Shown in pieces: positions 1-27,317 of a stretch of DNA of 64,000 nucleotides (position 1 is the stretch's first letter; each line of letters begins with the position of its first letter). This DNA comes from Amoebidium appalachense (taxonomy: Eukaryota; Ichthyosporea): positions 620,001 to 684,000 of the forward strand of contig CAVNZM010000016.1 of assembly GCA_963693365.1 (NCBI GenBank). The letters run 5' to 3'. The position numbers were made by a program, and so were the translations under genes. The notes under the pieces are model-generated. The model ran no database searches, had not been told where the DNA came from, and worked only from the letters and a program-made list of their open reading frames with translations.

Positions 1-174
1 ATCAAGAGAGTGTGAATGTGCATATGTAACTGTACGTGTGTGTGTGGGGTGTGTGTGTATTTGGGTCACGGTACGTGTTCGTCATATGAAGCACCTTTAA
101 TTAAGTAATCTCCCAAATCGATTGGGGCTAGAAGGGAACACATAACCTCGCCATTTCTCGCTCACACTTGTATT

Positions 175-176
<2 letters not shown>

Positions 177-230
<54 letters not shown>
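177..230. repeat. poly(C) homopolymer
   Basis: An uninterrupted run of 54 C on the plus strand, downstream of the chitin synthase stop. Unlike the tracts inside that gene, it is G-rich on the gene's sense strand, so it lies outside the strand bias seen in the introns. Nothing else in bases 1-400 looks coding. Confidence 0.95.
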
Positions 231-231
<1 letters not shown>

Positions 232-774
232 CGGATAAGATTGAAACCTGATGTAAAAAACACAAAAACAAACACTTTAAGCATACAACTTTGTCGTTAG
301 AAAACCGTTATTACAAAAAAAAAAAAACCTGACACACCAGAGACAAACACCCATCCTTAAGCCTAATTAATTAATTTGCACTCTACACAAACACCCGATC
401 AACCGCACAAAACCTAAACTTGCACCACCAACCACACATCCAATAATATCTTCCCGTTAAAGATTTCTGAAACTCAGTGGTGGCAACGACGTCCATAACC
501 ATACACCAGACGGTGTCGAATCCTAAACTTTCACCACAAACCCACACATCCAATCACATCCCCCCGTTAAAGTCTACTGGAACTTAGCAGTGGCCACGAC
601 GTGCATAGCCACACACCCAGCGATGTCAAATCTTAGACCTGCACCCAGAGCCAATCAAACCACTCCGTTAAACTCTACTGGAACTTAACGGTGGCGACGA
701 TATGCATAACCACACACCAGCGATGCCAAATCTTAAACCTGCAATTAGAGCCAATCAAACCACTCCGTTAAACT

Positions 775-13235
<12,461 letters not shown>

Positions 13236-14768
13236 TTTCTCCGAAATGCACGCACACACGCGTGCCTACCCACCACAAACACACAAGAAATGAGACGTAT
13301 TTGAGTGAAACAAGGTCAGTGTCTGTCTGTGTGCGTGTGAGGGTGGGTGTCCGTACAGTTTCAACAAACACAGGGCTTGCTTAATGGACCCGAACGCGGC
13401 CATAGGCATATGCACAAGCCCCATTCCACAATAATTGGCGGCATAATAGATGGAACTCTGTTGGGCAGAGGGTGGGGGCATCACCTACTGGGGTGTTTTG
13501 TGATGACTGTAATTATGGAGGTATGCTTTGAGGCTTCATATATCAACGGTATGTACATTATGATGAGAGCAGAATCTATACATATATGTATATATATATA
13601 TATGTATGTATACATATATGTTTCATTTTGTTTTATAAAAAAAAAAAGGAGGATGCATTTATTATTACAACACGTTTTACTTATCTCCATGCAAGCAGCA
13701 AGCAGGCTGGGAAATTGTTTGTTTACATTGTTTTTGATTGGCTAGGCCGGCACCAGCCGCGGGAAGATGCAGAGCAGTGTAAATGGGTAAACAATTAGAT
13801 CGAGCCCTCCTATTGGCTAAAGCTTTGGGCTTGTTATTTTTATTGGTTTTCGGCCAACGCTGTTTTTGGACTACAATTTCGTCGAATTATTTCGAGAGTG
13901 CGCCTCTCCGCATGTGTGTGTTAGCGAGTATGACAGGCTTTCTACAAAAATTTAAGGTTTTGATCATTACAATTATTCACGGAAATCCTTCACTCTACCA
14001 GGCCTACACATGGTTCGTACGAGGCATGCATATGCCCATTTACCGGCGGCGTATGCAAAAAATGCCATCCGATTGAAGCCGTCGATTTTTACATGTATGT
14101 CCTGCTGTTAAAACATACCCCGGGGGGGGTATTCTAAGCCGCACGAGGGGACTGACCTTCAAGGTTGGTTTACACGGTCTATATTTTGGGTAAACCAACC
14201 TTGAAGGTCAGGGTGTAGTTTATATGGAAAACATTACCATATGCGAAGTTCGCAGCCCAGTTTTCGCTCATGCAGGCCCACAGGGCGGCATCATAGATCT
14301 ATTGGCAAATTTAGATCCACCAATAGGTAGGCGCACCAAAAAAGCGCTCGGAGGGGGGCAAATGGAACTGCTGTGACGACGTTACCTCCTTTTTGCAACC
14401 TGGCGGAAGTCTGTGGCCCAGACTGTGGGGAGAGGTCTTTTTTTTGATTGCCCTGGTAAGTGTGTGTTTGTGTATGTGTTCGTGCGTGTGTGTATTTGTG
14501 TGCCCCTCTCTGCGCGTGCGTGCATATCACATTCGTGTGGGTGGGTGATGTTCATGTGCACGTCTCAATTAGGTGGGTACTGACTGAGTCATCAGGAGAG
14601 TGAGAGAACGTGTAAAAGCTGGAGGGGGGGTGTGTGTGTCTTTAATATTTTGCGTTGTGCCGGTGAATATTTGTGTTTGTAATATTGCTTGGATTAAAAG
14701 GGGGGGCGGAGGGGGGGGGGAGGGGAGGGGGGATTATTATGTGTGGGTGTCATTTCGATGTCACAGTG

Positions 14769-14806
<38 letters not shown>

Positions 14807-14883
14807 CGGAGGATGTCGGAGAGGCTGGGGGGGAGGGTGGAGGGAGGGGGGGTTGGAGAGGGGGGGGGGGGGGGGAGGGGGTG

Positions 14884-14941
<58 letters not shown>

Positions 14942-15749
14942 ATGCCAGGTGGTGGCTCGGCATAGGATCTGACCGAACATAGCAGCATGTACGGCATGCT
15001 TGCACGGTGACCGAGAATCTGCCCTCCGGTGACGTCATAGGCATGGCAACATGCAAGTAGTGAATTGACGGGAGTTATTTCGACGTGTTCTGTGTGCCTA
15101 GCAGCTAGTGTTTATGGTTAGAAACTCCGCACGAATGTATCCTGTGCCACGGTGTGTACGTTTTACGACCTGGTACGTAAGCCCTACGGTATTTGTGCAG
15201 CATTTTCATGTTACACAGGCCTAGGTGTTGAATCTGCGAGGGTATGGAGCAAAAAAGAAAAGTGTCACCGACGCCTTTACTTCTTGGAGTTCTCAAAGTG
15301 ACTCAAAAAAAGCCCTGAAGCTTACGAATAACATTCTCTCACGTTTGTGACTCAGCTATTATTCACATGTGTGCTTTCAATCTCGTTTTCATTCAAAACG
15401 TCTAAGATAGAGTATTCCGTTTTTGGATTGAATATTGCACTTAAAGAAAGAACGAGCTCGAGATAACGAAGAAGTGAGAACAAGTTAAAAATGCCTTGTT
15501 CTTGGTTACACACTATGTAGCAACTCAATTTCACAGAGAACCTCATACGAAGCTGGGAAATTTCAGATCAGGACAGCACAGAGCCACGAACAGCGATGTC
15601 CTGCCACCAACACAAACAAAGATACACACAAAAAAACATACAAACACGCGCGCACACGCACGCATACATACACCCACACGTATACATACACGTACGCACG
15701 CACACACACACACGCACACATACACACACACACGCACACATACACGCAG

Positions 15750-15826
<77 letters not shown>

Positions 15827-16316
15827 CACGCACACGCACACACACACATAGACATCCACAATGTAACAAGGCACACACCCAACACAAAGCAAAGGGAAAT
15901 ACGCAAACAACACACACCAGGGTTGATACCGCCACATGCAGACTCACATACCAACTAGTGGCTCGTAGCCAAAAGCAGAGCGTGACACATACATAAAACC
16001 AGAACGTCTTACAACAAAAACACACCTCCAACTTTGCATTTTTTTTTTGGGAGGGAAAAACACCCACACCAAACAGTAGGAGAATACACCTGCAATTCGT
16101 ACACACTCACCCCAAACACACTGCACATTTTACCCCTTTAACCCTTAACCCTACACATCACAACACAAAATGGTCTCACTCACACCTCACCTTGACTTAT
16201 ACTTTATTCTGCCTGGGTTCTTTTTATGAACACAAATATCAATTGCCTCACGTCTTACACTTTCTAATCCAGACACTATCCACAGGTGAATACACACTGC
16301 AAAAGAAAAAATAAAA
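13236..16316. promoter_or_regulatory. divergent intergenic region, chitin synthase / cysteine-rich gene
   Basis: About 3.1 kb between two divergently transcribed genes. It contains inverted CCAAT-like motifs (gattggct at 13736, attggct near 13813), a hairpin at 14152-14211, a (CT)n tract at 14771-14802, a G-rich block at 14825-14940, a CRE-like tgacgtca near 15030, and (CA)n at 15750-15820. Short open frames here (for example 13783-14076) match nothing I recognise and I do not call them genes. Promoter function is inferred from position. Confidence 0.5.
14152..14211. repeat. perfect 21-bp inverted repeat with 18-nt loop
   Basis: Left arm ctgaccttcaaggttggtt (then ta) at 14152-14172 is exactly complementary to the arm at 14191-14211. 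The arms pair fully. It is upstream of chitin synthase and could be a short foldback element or a regulatory hairpin. Confidence 0.95.
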
Positions 16317-16568
16317 ATGGCATTCGGCATTCGTCTGCCTGCGGTTGTCCGCACGGCGTTTTTCTCAACACTTCTCGTTCTCCCTTCCACCCACGCCCAA
16401 TCCGTACCGTGCATGAAACACTCCGACTGTAACACGGAAACGGAGTTTTGCCACCGCCTCACACACACGTGCACCACACGTATGGGGAGGAGTGCACCGT
16501 GTGAAGAGGATTTGGAGTGTGCAAACGAGCCGAGGGTCGGACTGCAGCTGATGTGCAACCAGTGAGTG

Positions 16569-16608
<40 letters not shown>

Positions 16609-16639
16609 TGTCAGTGTGTGTGTGTCTGTGTGTGTGTGT

Positions 16640-16673
<34 letters not shown>

Positions 16674-17060
16674 GACACGGGGGGTGGATGTGTGTGTGTG
16701 TGTTTGGGGGGGGGGGGGGAGGGGGGGGAGGAGATGGGTGTGTGTGCGTATACGTAGGTGTGTGCGTTAGTGTGTGTAGGTGTGTGTGGGTGTCTACACA
16801 CAAGCGCGGGTATGTGTGTACAAGTGAGCATGTGTATGCGTAGTTGTGCACATATATAGGGATATGTGCATCGTGTTGGCACATATCACCTAGGATGTAC
16901 ATGGCAATAGAACAGTTCGTCTCTGCGACCCAATAATGCGCTGATATGTGAATGTGCATAAATAATGGAGTAGCCTTTGTGTGAAGTGCTTTTGTGTTTT
17001 ATGCACGAACCCCCCTCGCCTCCCCCCTCCAACACCCCCCCACCCCCTATCCCCCCCACC

Positions 17061-17106
<46 letters not shown>

Positions 17107-18444
17107 CCCCACTCCCCTTCATCCCCCCCATCCACTTGGTGGATTTCTTTTTCCCACCACCCCACCTACCACCCCACTCACATACCGGTCCCAACCTCCC
17201 ACAAGAACTGAAAAACTCGCCTTTTACAACCACCTAAAATTCATTTTAACATTAATATTTAAAACTTCTTAAACCCCACCAGGGTTAATGACTACACCAA
17301 GGGCTGTGGTTTCCGTGCATGCAACGACGACAGCGTGTGCCCGGCCGGAAGTATCTGTAAGCAAATCCTCAAGACGAGCGCTTCCGGAGCACCGTCCGAA
17401 ATTCTTGTCGGAACTTTCTGTTCGACCCCCCTCCCCAGGTGCAACGCGACGTTGGTACCCCCTGGAACACCCGGATACCCATGCAAGTACGGAATCGAAT
17501 ATTGCAGCGAAAACACGGGATTTTGTCGTATTCTGGTTGGCAGCGGGCAGCCATGCAAGAAAGACGAGCACTGCAGAGATGGGCATTTGTGCAACAAGGG
17601 GGGGGTCTGTGAAAAACTGAAATCATGTGTCGCCCAATCGGATTGTGCCGCTGACATGTACTGTGGGAGCGGGCTGAATTGTCTTTACAAGCTCGGGAAT
17701 TCCACACAGTGTCAGAACGATTTCGAGTGCATGGGGGGTTTCTACTGCAAAAAACCCCTCCCAGGAAATACAGTCGACGTGAAGGGGCGCCGTATGAAGG
17801 TGAACATGGAATCCGACGATCCCGATTCGCCGATTCGCACGCTCGAAGTCGATTACGTGTTCACGAAATACGATCAGAGATTTGGGAATTGTACCCCGGC
17901 CGCGGCATGCGGATCGAGCGCCGATTGCACCACCGATAGGTACTGCGTCGTCCAATCAAAAACGTGCCTTCTGAAGCGTCCCAGGGGGGCCCAATGCTCT
18001 ACCTCAGAGGAATGTCTTTCGGGATATTGCCCCTCGAGTACGTGCCGGAATAAGGAATCTCTTTGCGCATTCGACCGTGATTGCGATAACAGCGAAGCGT
18101 GCGATCAGCGCTCCGAAAAAGACGTGCAGGAGGGCAACTACCGCTGCCTTCTATCGGAAAAATGCGAAAATTCGGAGATTTGCGCGCAGAAGTTAGGCAA
18201 CACCTCTTACTGCGACACTTCTAAGAAGATGTGTCGTATCGCGCTGAAACGTTCGGGTGAAAAATGTGACGAGGGGAGGGAGTGTTCTGAGGGGATTTGT
18301 GCAAATGGGACTTGCACAAAACCTGTTGCACTGGAGGCGCAGCAGACGGGGCGTGGAAAGAGAAACGGCGCGGGGGAGCTTGATGTGGTGTCTAGGGTGA
18401 CGGTGGGGGTTGTGGGAGTGCTGGTGTGTGTGCTTGTGTGGTAG
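16317..18444 (+). CDS. secreted or membrane-anchored cysteine-rich protein, 2 exons
   Basis: Exons 16317-16561 and 17283-18444, total 1407 nt (468 residues plus stop). The junction splits a CAG codon; the donor is GTGAGT and the acceptor caccag. An N-terminal signal peptide is visible ([19 protein letters not shown], ending about residue 28). The rest is a series of six- to eight-cysteine modules of the form C-x3-DC-x4-5-YC-x5-6-C, for example [20 protein letters not shown] and [19 protein letters not shown]. The spacing recalls Dickkopf-type and EB-type modules. NxS/T sites occur (GNST, GNTS, ANGT). The last ~20 residues are hydrophobic and run to the stop ([13 protein letters not shown]), fitting a GPI-attachment signal or a tail anchor. 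A cell-surface role is likely, but no specific function or ligand can be named. The intron carries (GT)n and G runs near the donor and C runs near the acceptor. Confidence 0.88.
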
Positions 18445-18599
18445 ATTGCTGAAATTTGGGAAGAAATTTTCTGGAATTCAATGGGCTTGGGAAGTTTGGG
18501 AAACCAATTTATTGTTATGGATGAGGTTGAGCAAGGGGTTTCATCTATAAGGAGGTAGGATATCTTTAAGAGGCTTTTACCTCTGCTCCGTTTTAGTTG

Positions 18600-18649
18600 A
18601 GAAGGTGTTGCTTGCGTACACATATGTGTGTGTGTGAAAGAGAGATTGT

Positions 18650-18686
<37 letters not shown>

Positions 18687-18895
18687 TGTGAGTGTGAGTG
18701 TGTGAGTGTGAGTGTGGGTGTGTGTGGGGTGTGTGTGTGTGTGTGTGTGTGAGTGTGAGTGTGAGTGTGTGAGTGTGTGTGTGGGTGTGAGTGTGTGAGT
18801 GTGTGTGTGTGTGAGTGTGCGTGTGAGTGTGTGTGGGTGTGGGTGTGAGTGTGTGTGGGTGTGGGACGGTGTGTTGGTGTGTGTGTTTGTGTGGA
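18600..18895. repeat. imperfect GT / GAGT simple repeat
   Basis: A GT-rich tract with regular gagtgt interruptions, just past the stop of the cysteine-rich gene. Bases 18896-19698 hold an A-rich stretch near 19080, a C run at 19220-19250, and no gene that I can support. Confidence 0.9.
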
Positions 18896-19217
18896 CGTGT
18901 TTTCGATGTAATGCTGTCTCCCGTAGATTTTTGAGTCCCTAGAGAAGTCTTTTCATATCGTAGTATTATGCAATTGTACTTGTATATGCCTCTTTTTATC
19001 ATTTGGACCCTTGAGAGGTTGCGCGGAGTATACATAAGGCCAACAATTGCATCAACTGTTTTCTTGTGGTCGGCACCCAAAAAAAAAAAAAAAAAAGAAA
19101 AAAAAAAGCACACACACAGAAACCTTAAAGACCTATTGGGGACGTACAGGAGCCCTTCAGGAGAGTGTTTTGAGCATAACACGCGCAATTCTAAGTCTCA
19201 CTCATATGTGCTATTTT

Positions 19218-19252
<35 letters not shown>

Positions 19253-19698
19253 CCCCTCCCCGCCCCTGCCCCCTCTCCCCCCCGACCCCCACCCCATCCC
19301 TCGCAGCACACACAGGCACAGACAGGGTGCACTACCATCACCATGCTCCAGAATCGCATGCGTACAGTACTTGAATAGATATTTATATTTGCTGTCTCCA
19401 TACTGTACACATGTGCGATTGATTGGTTGTTTCCTTGGTGCAGTTGGAAGAAATGTCAGCAATTGTCCAGGATATTGATGTGTCTGAGGGGTGTCCAGCG
19501 GATTACCGCACAAACATATTTATTCGTGCGATCGAATACTAATATCATCATATATAAATTTACCAGCATATGTTAATAGTATATGCATAGTGGGCACGTG
19601 TGCATGCATGCGGGTACGTGGGTCGAGAGGGGGTGCAAAATTTGAGGGTCACCCGTATGCTTGGGTGAGGTGGAGATCGATATCATCGACAGTGGTGG

Positions 19699-22207
<2,509 letters not shown>

Positions 22208-22209
<2 letters not shown>

Positions 22210-22785
22210 AGAGGTTGTGCCGGAGAAGGAGGGCCGACGGCGCCTTTTCCTATAGTCTTTTGATTCGCCAACATGACTTATTTCAAGACACTTCGACTTT
22301 TATTTGTGTATCGGAATCCCAGCGGAAAGGGGCATCTCAAGTCGAATAAGCGTTCATACACACACAAAGGAATCGTGTATGAAAGATTTATTGCACAGAA
22401 AAACACGGTGTTCGTGTCCCTCGTTCAGCGTAGCAGGATCCAAGAGTTTTCTCATTCGCGCATTACCTCAATCACCCACCCACACACTAGACAATCCCTT
22501 ATCAACGCTCCTTCTGATATTTACCTATATGCAAAGAGGGTGGGAGAGAGCAGGGGGGGGGGGGGGGGGGGGGGGGGGGGAGGGGGTAGATAAACATCTG
22601 GAATGACAAACCAGCCCGAATATAAGGCATGGCCAATAGAGAAAATGACTATTTCTAGAACATACGAGCAAAAAAGATGAGAATCGACATTCAGAAATCA
22701 GCAAAAAGTGGTGGCCTTTGCGTATGAAGGGCGCACGTGCACAAACAAGCATCTGCTCTGTGAATGCAAGTGTGCAAGTGTGTGT

Positions 22786-22822
<37 letters not shown>

Positions 22823-23032
22823 TGAGTGAGTGAGCGAGTGTGGATTGCACACTGTCTGTGTGGACGTGCGCGTACCTGCAAGTGCATAGCAATGCGCACA
22901 CACAAGCACACATCACAAACACGTACGCGTGCCAGCCACCAAACAAACATACACCTACAACACAACTTACCAAGTGCATGTGTCTATGTGTGTTTACAAC
23001 ACGTGTATTCTACGTATGTACACATATATCTT
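22208..23032. other. 3' flank of MED10, no supported gene
   Basis: It holds a G run (22553-22580), a (GT)n near 22783-22820 and unique DNA. An open frame at 22273-22593 has no recognisable product. Confidence 0.5.
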
Positions 23033-23228
23033 CTAGTCCATCGACATCTTTTGTTCCGCAACTACCACGTCAGGCTCCATTTTTTTCACTTCCTGCCACT
23101 TAGCAAGCTCACCGGGAAACACGCTCTCGACTTCGGCTTCAAGTTGTTTGTGGAAGTCCTGTGGAAGAAAATAGGAAGGGTAAGAGGGTGGTGAGTGGGT
23201 GTGGGAGAAAAGTGGGGAGGGGGGGAGG

Positions 23229-23262
<34 letters not shown>

Positions 23263-23866
23263 GGGTGTCTGTGTGCAAGTTCACGAGAACACGTGTCCAT
23301 GTGCCTGGATGTGTGCACCTGTTTCTCTCTCTCTCTATCTCTGTGTGTATGTGTGTGTATGCGTGCGCATGTGTGTGTGTGTGTGTGTGTGTAAACATGT
23401 GTGGCGGGTGCACACAAGTATTACCATGGGAATTGTGAGCGCGTGGGTGGGGATACATACGGCATAGGTTGCATTTTTCGCCTTAGCCATCTGTGAGCGC
23501 ATGGCTGTGTTCTGTAGCTGGTCACGTGTATAGAGGTCGGGGTTGCGGTCCGTGTCCAAATACCTAAGGGGGTTAATGGTGGTTAGCAGGTAAATAATGG
23601 GATAAACGTGCTTAGTAATCATGCTAGGTTATGGTGGTTAGGGGGTAATAATTGTTGATAGTGCCGATTAGTATAGACTTCAGAGGAGTTCGGGGAGTAA
23701 TTATATAAATATAGTTTATGGTGGTTTCTGGGAACATCGTGGGTCTAAACATTACAAGGTATCTTTGGGTTTATGGTGTTTAGTGGTCCTAAGCAGATAA
23801 CAATGTGTGAGATATCATGGGGTACGTTCAGCGCGGAGAGAGAGCAATGGTAGGGGAGGGGGGGGG

Positions 23867-23905
<39 letters not shown>

Positions 23906-24015
23906 ACATCCACACACACACATATCATGCAAAACAATCAAAACCCATACTATCCTTATAAAAGGAACACAATCTACTATCAGTTACCGGACCTCACACC
24001 CAACTCCCCCCCCCC

Positions 24016-24046
<31 letters not shown>

Positions 24047-24848
24047 ACTCACTTCCTGCCTCAATGTATAACTTATTGACACAAAAGGTGTGTCTCATAC
24101 ACAACCGGGACGATAGGGGAGCCGGAGCAGAGAGGGGAGAGTGGAGGGGCACGGAGGGAAGGGGGGGGGGAGGGGGTTTGAATGCGGAACACGGTACGAA
24201 GTACGCATACACGAAGGACACATGCAAAGGCAAACATTCAAGTATGCAACATCAGCCATGTGCACAGTATGCGTCATAAGCAGAGCCCATCCTCAGGGAG
24301 GGCCCAAGTCATCAATTGCGTCTGTGTTTCGACCCCTTAGCCCGCGTATATACGACTCTCCAACTCAGACAGCAGCATCAACTGAACTTGGCAGGGTCAA
24401 CCCGTCTTGATCAAAGACGAGCAGGGTTGCTTATGCAAGCAAGGTGAGCAAAACGGTGAATATGTGTGTGCAAACTAATGCAGTGCAGCGGAAAATGCGT
24501 ATGTGCTTACAGATGCACGACACAGAGCAAGGGGGGAGGGGGAAGGGAGAACGGGGAGAGAGCCGGAGGGAGGGGGGGGGGAGGGGGGAGGGGGGAGGGG
24601 GTATGCATTTGAGGGTTGAATCACGAAAGTAGAGACATAAAAAGGCAACGCACAAATTATTGCCAAATTACAAATTTGGGCCCGGGGGGGGGGGGGGGGG
24701 GGCAGGGAGGGGGGAGTAGGGGGGGGAGGGGGGGGGGGGAGAGGCAGGGAGGGGAGTTGGGGGGAGTAAAAACCTGAAGACATCCATGGGAACCATAATG
24801 GGGACGTCCTTCTTCTTCTGAAGCTGTGAGAAGTGCTCCACAACATCG

Positions 24849-24897
<49 letters not shown>

Positions 24898-25026
24898 GCG
24901 CCTGGATGTGCCCTAAAAAATGTATCTTTTGTTGGTGTTGGTATGGCTTGATGCAGTGTAGGGGGAACCAGGAGAGGCGGACCAGAAAAGAGTCATCGCG
25001 AAATGGCTAAAGAAAGGTGTGTGTGT

Positions 25027-25059
<33 letters not shown>

Positions 25060-25109
25060 AGGACTGGAGGGAGGAACACGAGGACAGGGATGGAGAGACG
25101 GAGGGGAGA

Positions 25110-25152
<43 letters not shown>

Positions 25153-25569
25153 GGGTGGGTGGTGGTGTTTGGGGATGAAGGAGGGAGGGGGGGGGGGGGG
25201 GAGGGGAGAGGACGGAAGGGAAGAACAGAGGAAGGGAGAGAGGGAGAAGATGTGGGGTGAGGGAGGGTTGGAGGGAGCAAGTCACGAGGGAAAGGAGAGG
25301 TAAGGAGCGACAGAGAGAGGGGGAAGGAGGGGGGGGGAGGGGGGAGGGGGGAGGGGGGGGAGTGGGGAGGGACGAATGGAGGGGGGGGGGGAAAGAGAGG
25401 GAGGGAGAGAGAGGGAAGGGGGTGGTATACCCATTAAAGGGTTAGAAGACTATGGCAGTGGTGACATCCAAACACAAAACACAGAAGGGGACAACAATAC
25501 AAAAACCAATAACAAAACAGGAGGGTGGGAGGTAGAAAAAAGAAGAGGTCGGGCGCGGGTGGGGTGGGG

Positions 25570-25604
<35 letters not shown>

Positions 25605-26472
25605 GGGAGGGAGAGAGAGAGGGAGAGGACAGACGGGGTGAGGGGAAAGGGAGCGAGAGAGAAAAGGAGGGATGAAGGAAACACGAGGAAGGAGGAGAGA
25701 AGGTAGGATGGGGAAGAGATGAAGAGGAGGCAGGGGAAAGGGCAGAGAGAGAGGGATGGGCAGAGACAAGCATAGAGAGAGAGAGAGAGAACGTTAAAGC
25801 TCAGACAGAGAGAGTGCTAAGGACTCCATGAACGGAGAAAGGAAAAAGGATTGAAAGCACATACAAAAAAGATGTGGTCCAGGAGCTTTACGTTGACCGA
25901 AGACAAGAGATGGGCAAGGGGCAGCTTGATAAAGAGGCGGGGAGAGGGAGGAAGGGGGGGGGGGGGGGGGGGGGGGGGGGAAGAGAGAGAGAGAAACAAG
26001 GGAAGGGGCGGGAGGGGGGAGAGGGGGAGGAGGGAGGGGGGAGGGGGGATTACCTGAGCATCCATGGCCACCAAAAAAAAACTAAACTACCAAGGAAAAT
26101 ACGACTAATAATGTCCTTCTGTGTTTGAGGTCTATGTCACAAAAATGCCTCCGTGCGTACAGTGGGCCTGCCTGCCTGTGTATGTGCCTGCCTGCGCGCA
26201 AGTGTGCCTGCCTGCGTGCGCGTGTCTCTCCCTGCCTGTGCGCATGTGTGCGTGTGTGCGTGCCTCCATGCGTGCGTGCCTACACGCATGGAAAAGGGTG
26301 TAAGGTCTTACATCTTCTCCGCCACCCTCTCTGGGTTCTGATTCAACATGTCTTCCAGCTGTCCAAGCGTCAGCACCAATTCTTCCAGCTGCTCCTCAAG
26401 AGCCTGTCGTTTCGTCTCTATCTCCTGTGGGGTGGGTGCGGGGGGCACCGGAGGGGCCATTCTGGGATCCAT
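23033..26472 (-). CDS. MED10: Mediator complex subunit 10
   Basis: Exons in transcript order: 26472-26312, 24851-24774, 23563-23461, 23158-23033, giving 468 nt (155 residues plus stop) with all phases matching. MED10 is a middle-module subunit of Mediator, which bridges activators and RNA polymerase II in the nucleus. The diagnostic block is VPMDVFRYLDTDRNPDLYTR (~74-93), corresponding to the conserved P-L-EVF-x-YID-x-GRNPxLYTK of other MED10 proteins. Downstream, VFPGELAKWQEV matches the conserved VFP-x-DMAKYR. Before it, coiled-coil-forming helices run from about residue 16 to 72. Animal MED10 is about 135 residues, so this is full length with a proline-rich N-terminus (MAPPVPPAPTP). Donors are GTAAGA, GTTTTT and GTATGT; the second acceptor is preceded by (CA)n. 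Confidence 0.92.
24177..24530 (-). mobile_element. poly(C)-tailed SINE-like element, family A, copy 1
   Basis: About 354 bp, closely matching 60751-61120 in inverted orientation. On the sense strand of MED10 it starts ttgctctgtgtcgtgcatctg and ends gttccgcattcaaa followed by a C-rich tail (plus G run 24161-24176). It includes a pol III B-box-like ggggtcgaaac, which suggests a tRNA-derived SINE; this is inference. No open frame. It sits inside the MED10 intron between exons 2 and 3. Confidence 0.8.
24597..24690 (-). repeat. poly(C)-tailed element, family B, divergent copy
   Basis: The sense strand ends ttcaaccctcaaatgcatac and then a C/T-rich tail, resembling the family B consensus end at 33920 and 36240. 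It is only about 70 bp from family A copy 1, in the same MED10 intron. Confidence 0.5.
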
Positions 26473-27317
26473 GTTGTAGCGATGTGCAGGAAAAAGAGGG
26501 GGAGGGGGTTTGAAAAGGGTATCTAATAAAGATGGAGCTAGGGACGGAGGGAGGTGGGGGGGACGGGGGGAGGGAGGGAGGCCTAGGGGGGGGGGGGGGG
26601 GAGGGGGGAGGGGGGAGGGGGAGTGTGAAGAAGGGAAGGAAGGAGGGAAAAGGCTTAATTGAGGAGTGTGTCGCGTTTTTTCTCTATAAAAATAATTCGT
26701 TTTTCTTTAATTTCTTTGTAATAATAGGAACGGATCAGTGTGTAGGGATGATGCGTGTGTAAAGATTGAAGCGTGGAGTCAGTAGAGTGCTTGTGTACTA
26801 ATATTAGGGGGCTTTGTAGCCTTTGACTCGATGAAAGAGGGCAAGGGGCCCTGGGGGGAGGGGCCGGTGCCGGGTTGCGTAAAATGACTTCTCAGCAAGT
26901 TTCATATACAATCGCTTTATTCGCTAAATGAACTGTTTTGGTGCAATCGGGCTGGATTTTAAAAGATTTTTGTCTTTGCTACGATTCGAAGTTATAACTG
27001 AGAAATGTTGTTGCCCAAAGCGGCCAAGCGTTGACGCAAAGCCGCCAACACAAGGGTCTGGATCCACGCCTCTTGTTTCAGTCTGTGTTTCAAAACCAAA
27101 TTACTGTACGTGTTACTCTCTCTTTCTGCATATCTATCCCCCCCCCCCCCCCCCTCCCCTCCCCTTGAAACCCCTCCTTCCCCACCTACAGCCGCCCTTA
27201 ACCCTCTCCGAATCTGTTGGCATAGAAGCTTCATTTTACTTAACACACACAACTTACACTTCAACCAGATTGAGAAAGAATTGCGTATACAAAAGGAACT
27301 TACAAGAGAGAAACAAC
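26473..27317. promoter_or_regulatory. divergent promoter region MED10 / carrier-like gene
   Basis: 845 bp between two divergent start codons, with a G-rich block at 26540-26625, a T-rich stretch at 26670-26720 and a C run at 27139-27158. The frame upstream of 27318 is open from 26928, so an extended N-terminus of the carrier-like gene cannot be excluded. Confidence 0.5.

Noticed and set aside
13783-14076. 97-codon plus-strand frame with a hydrophobic start
   Set aside because: No family match and no splice or poly(A) context; the length is within chance for this unique-sequence stretch.
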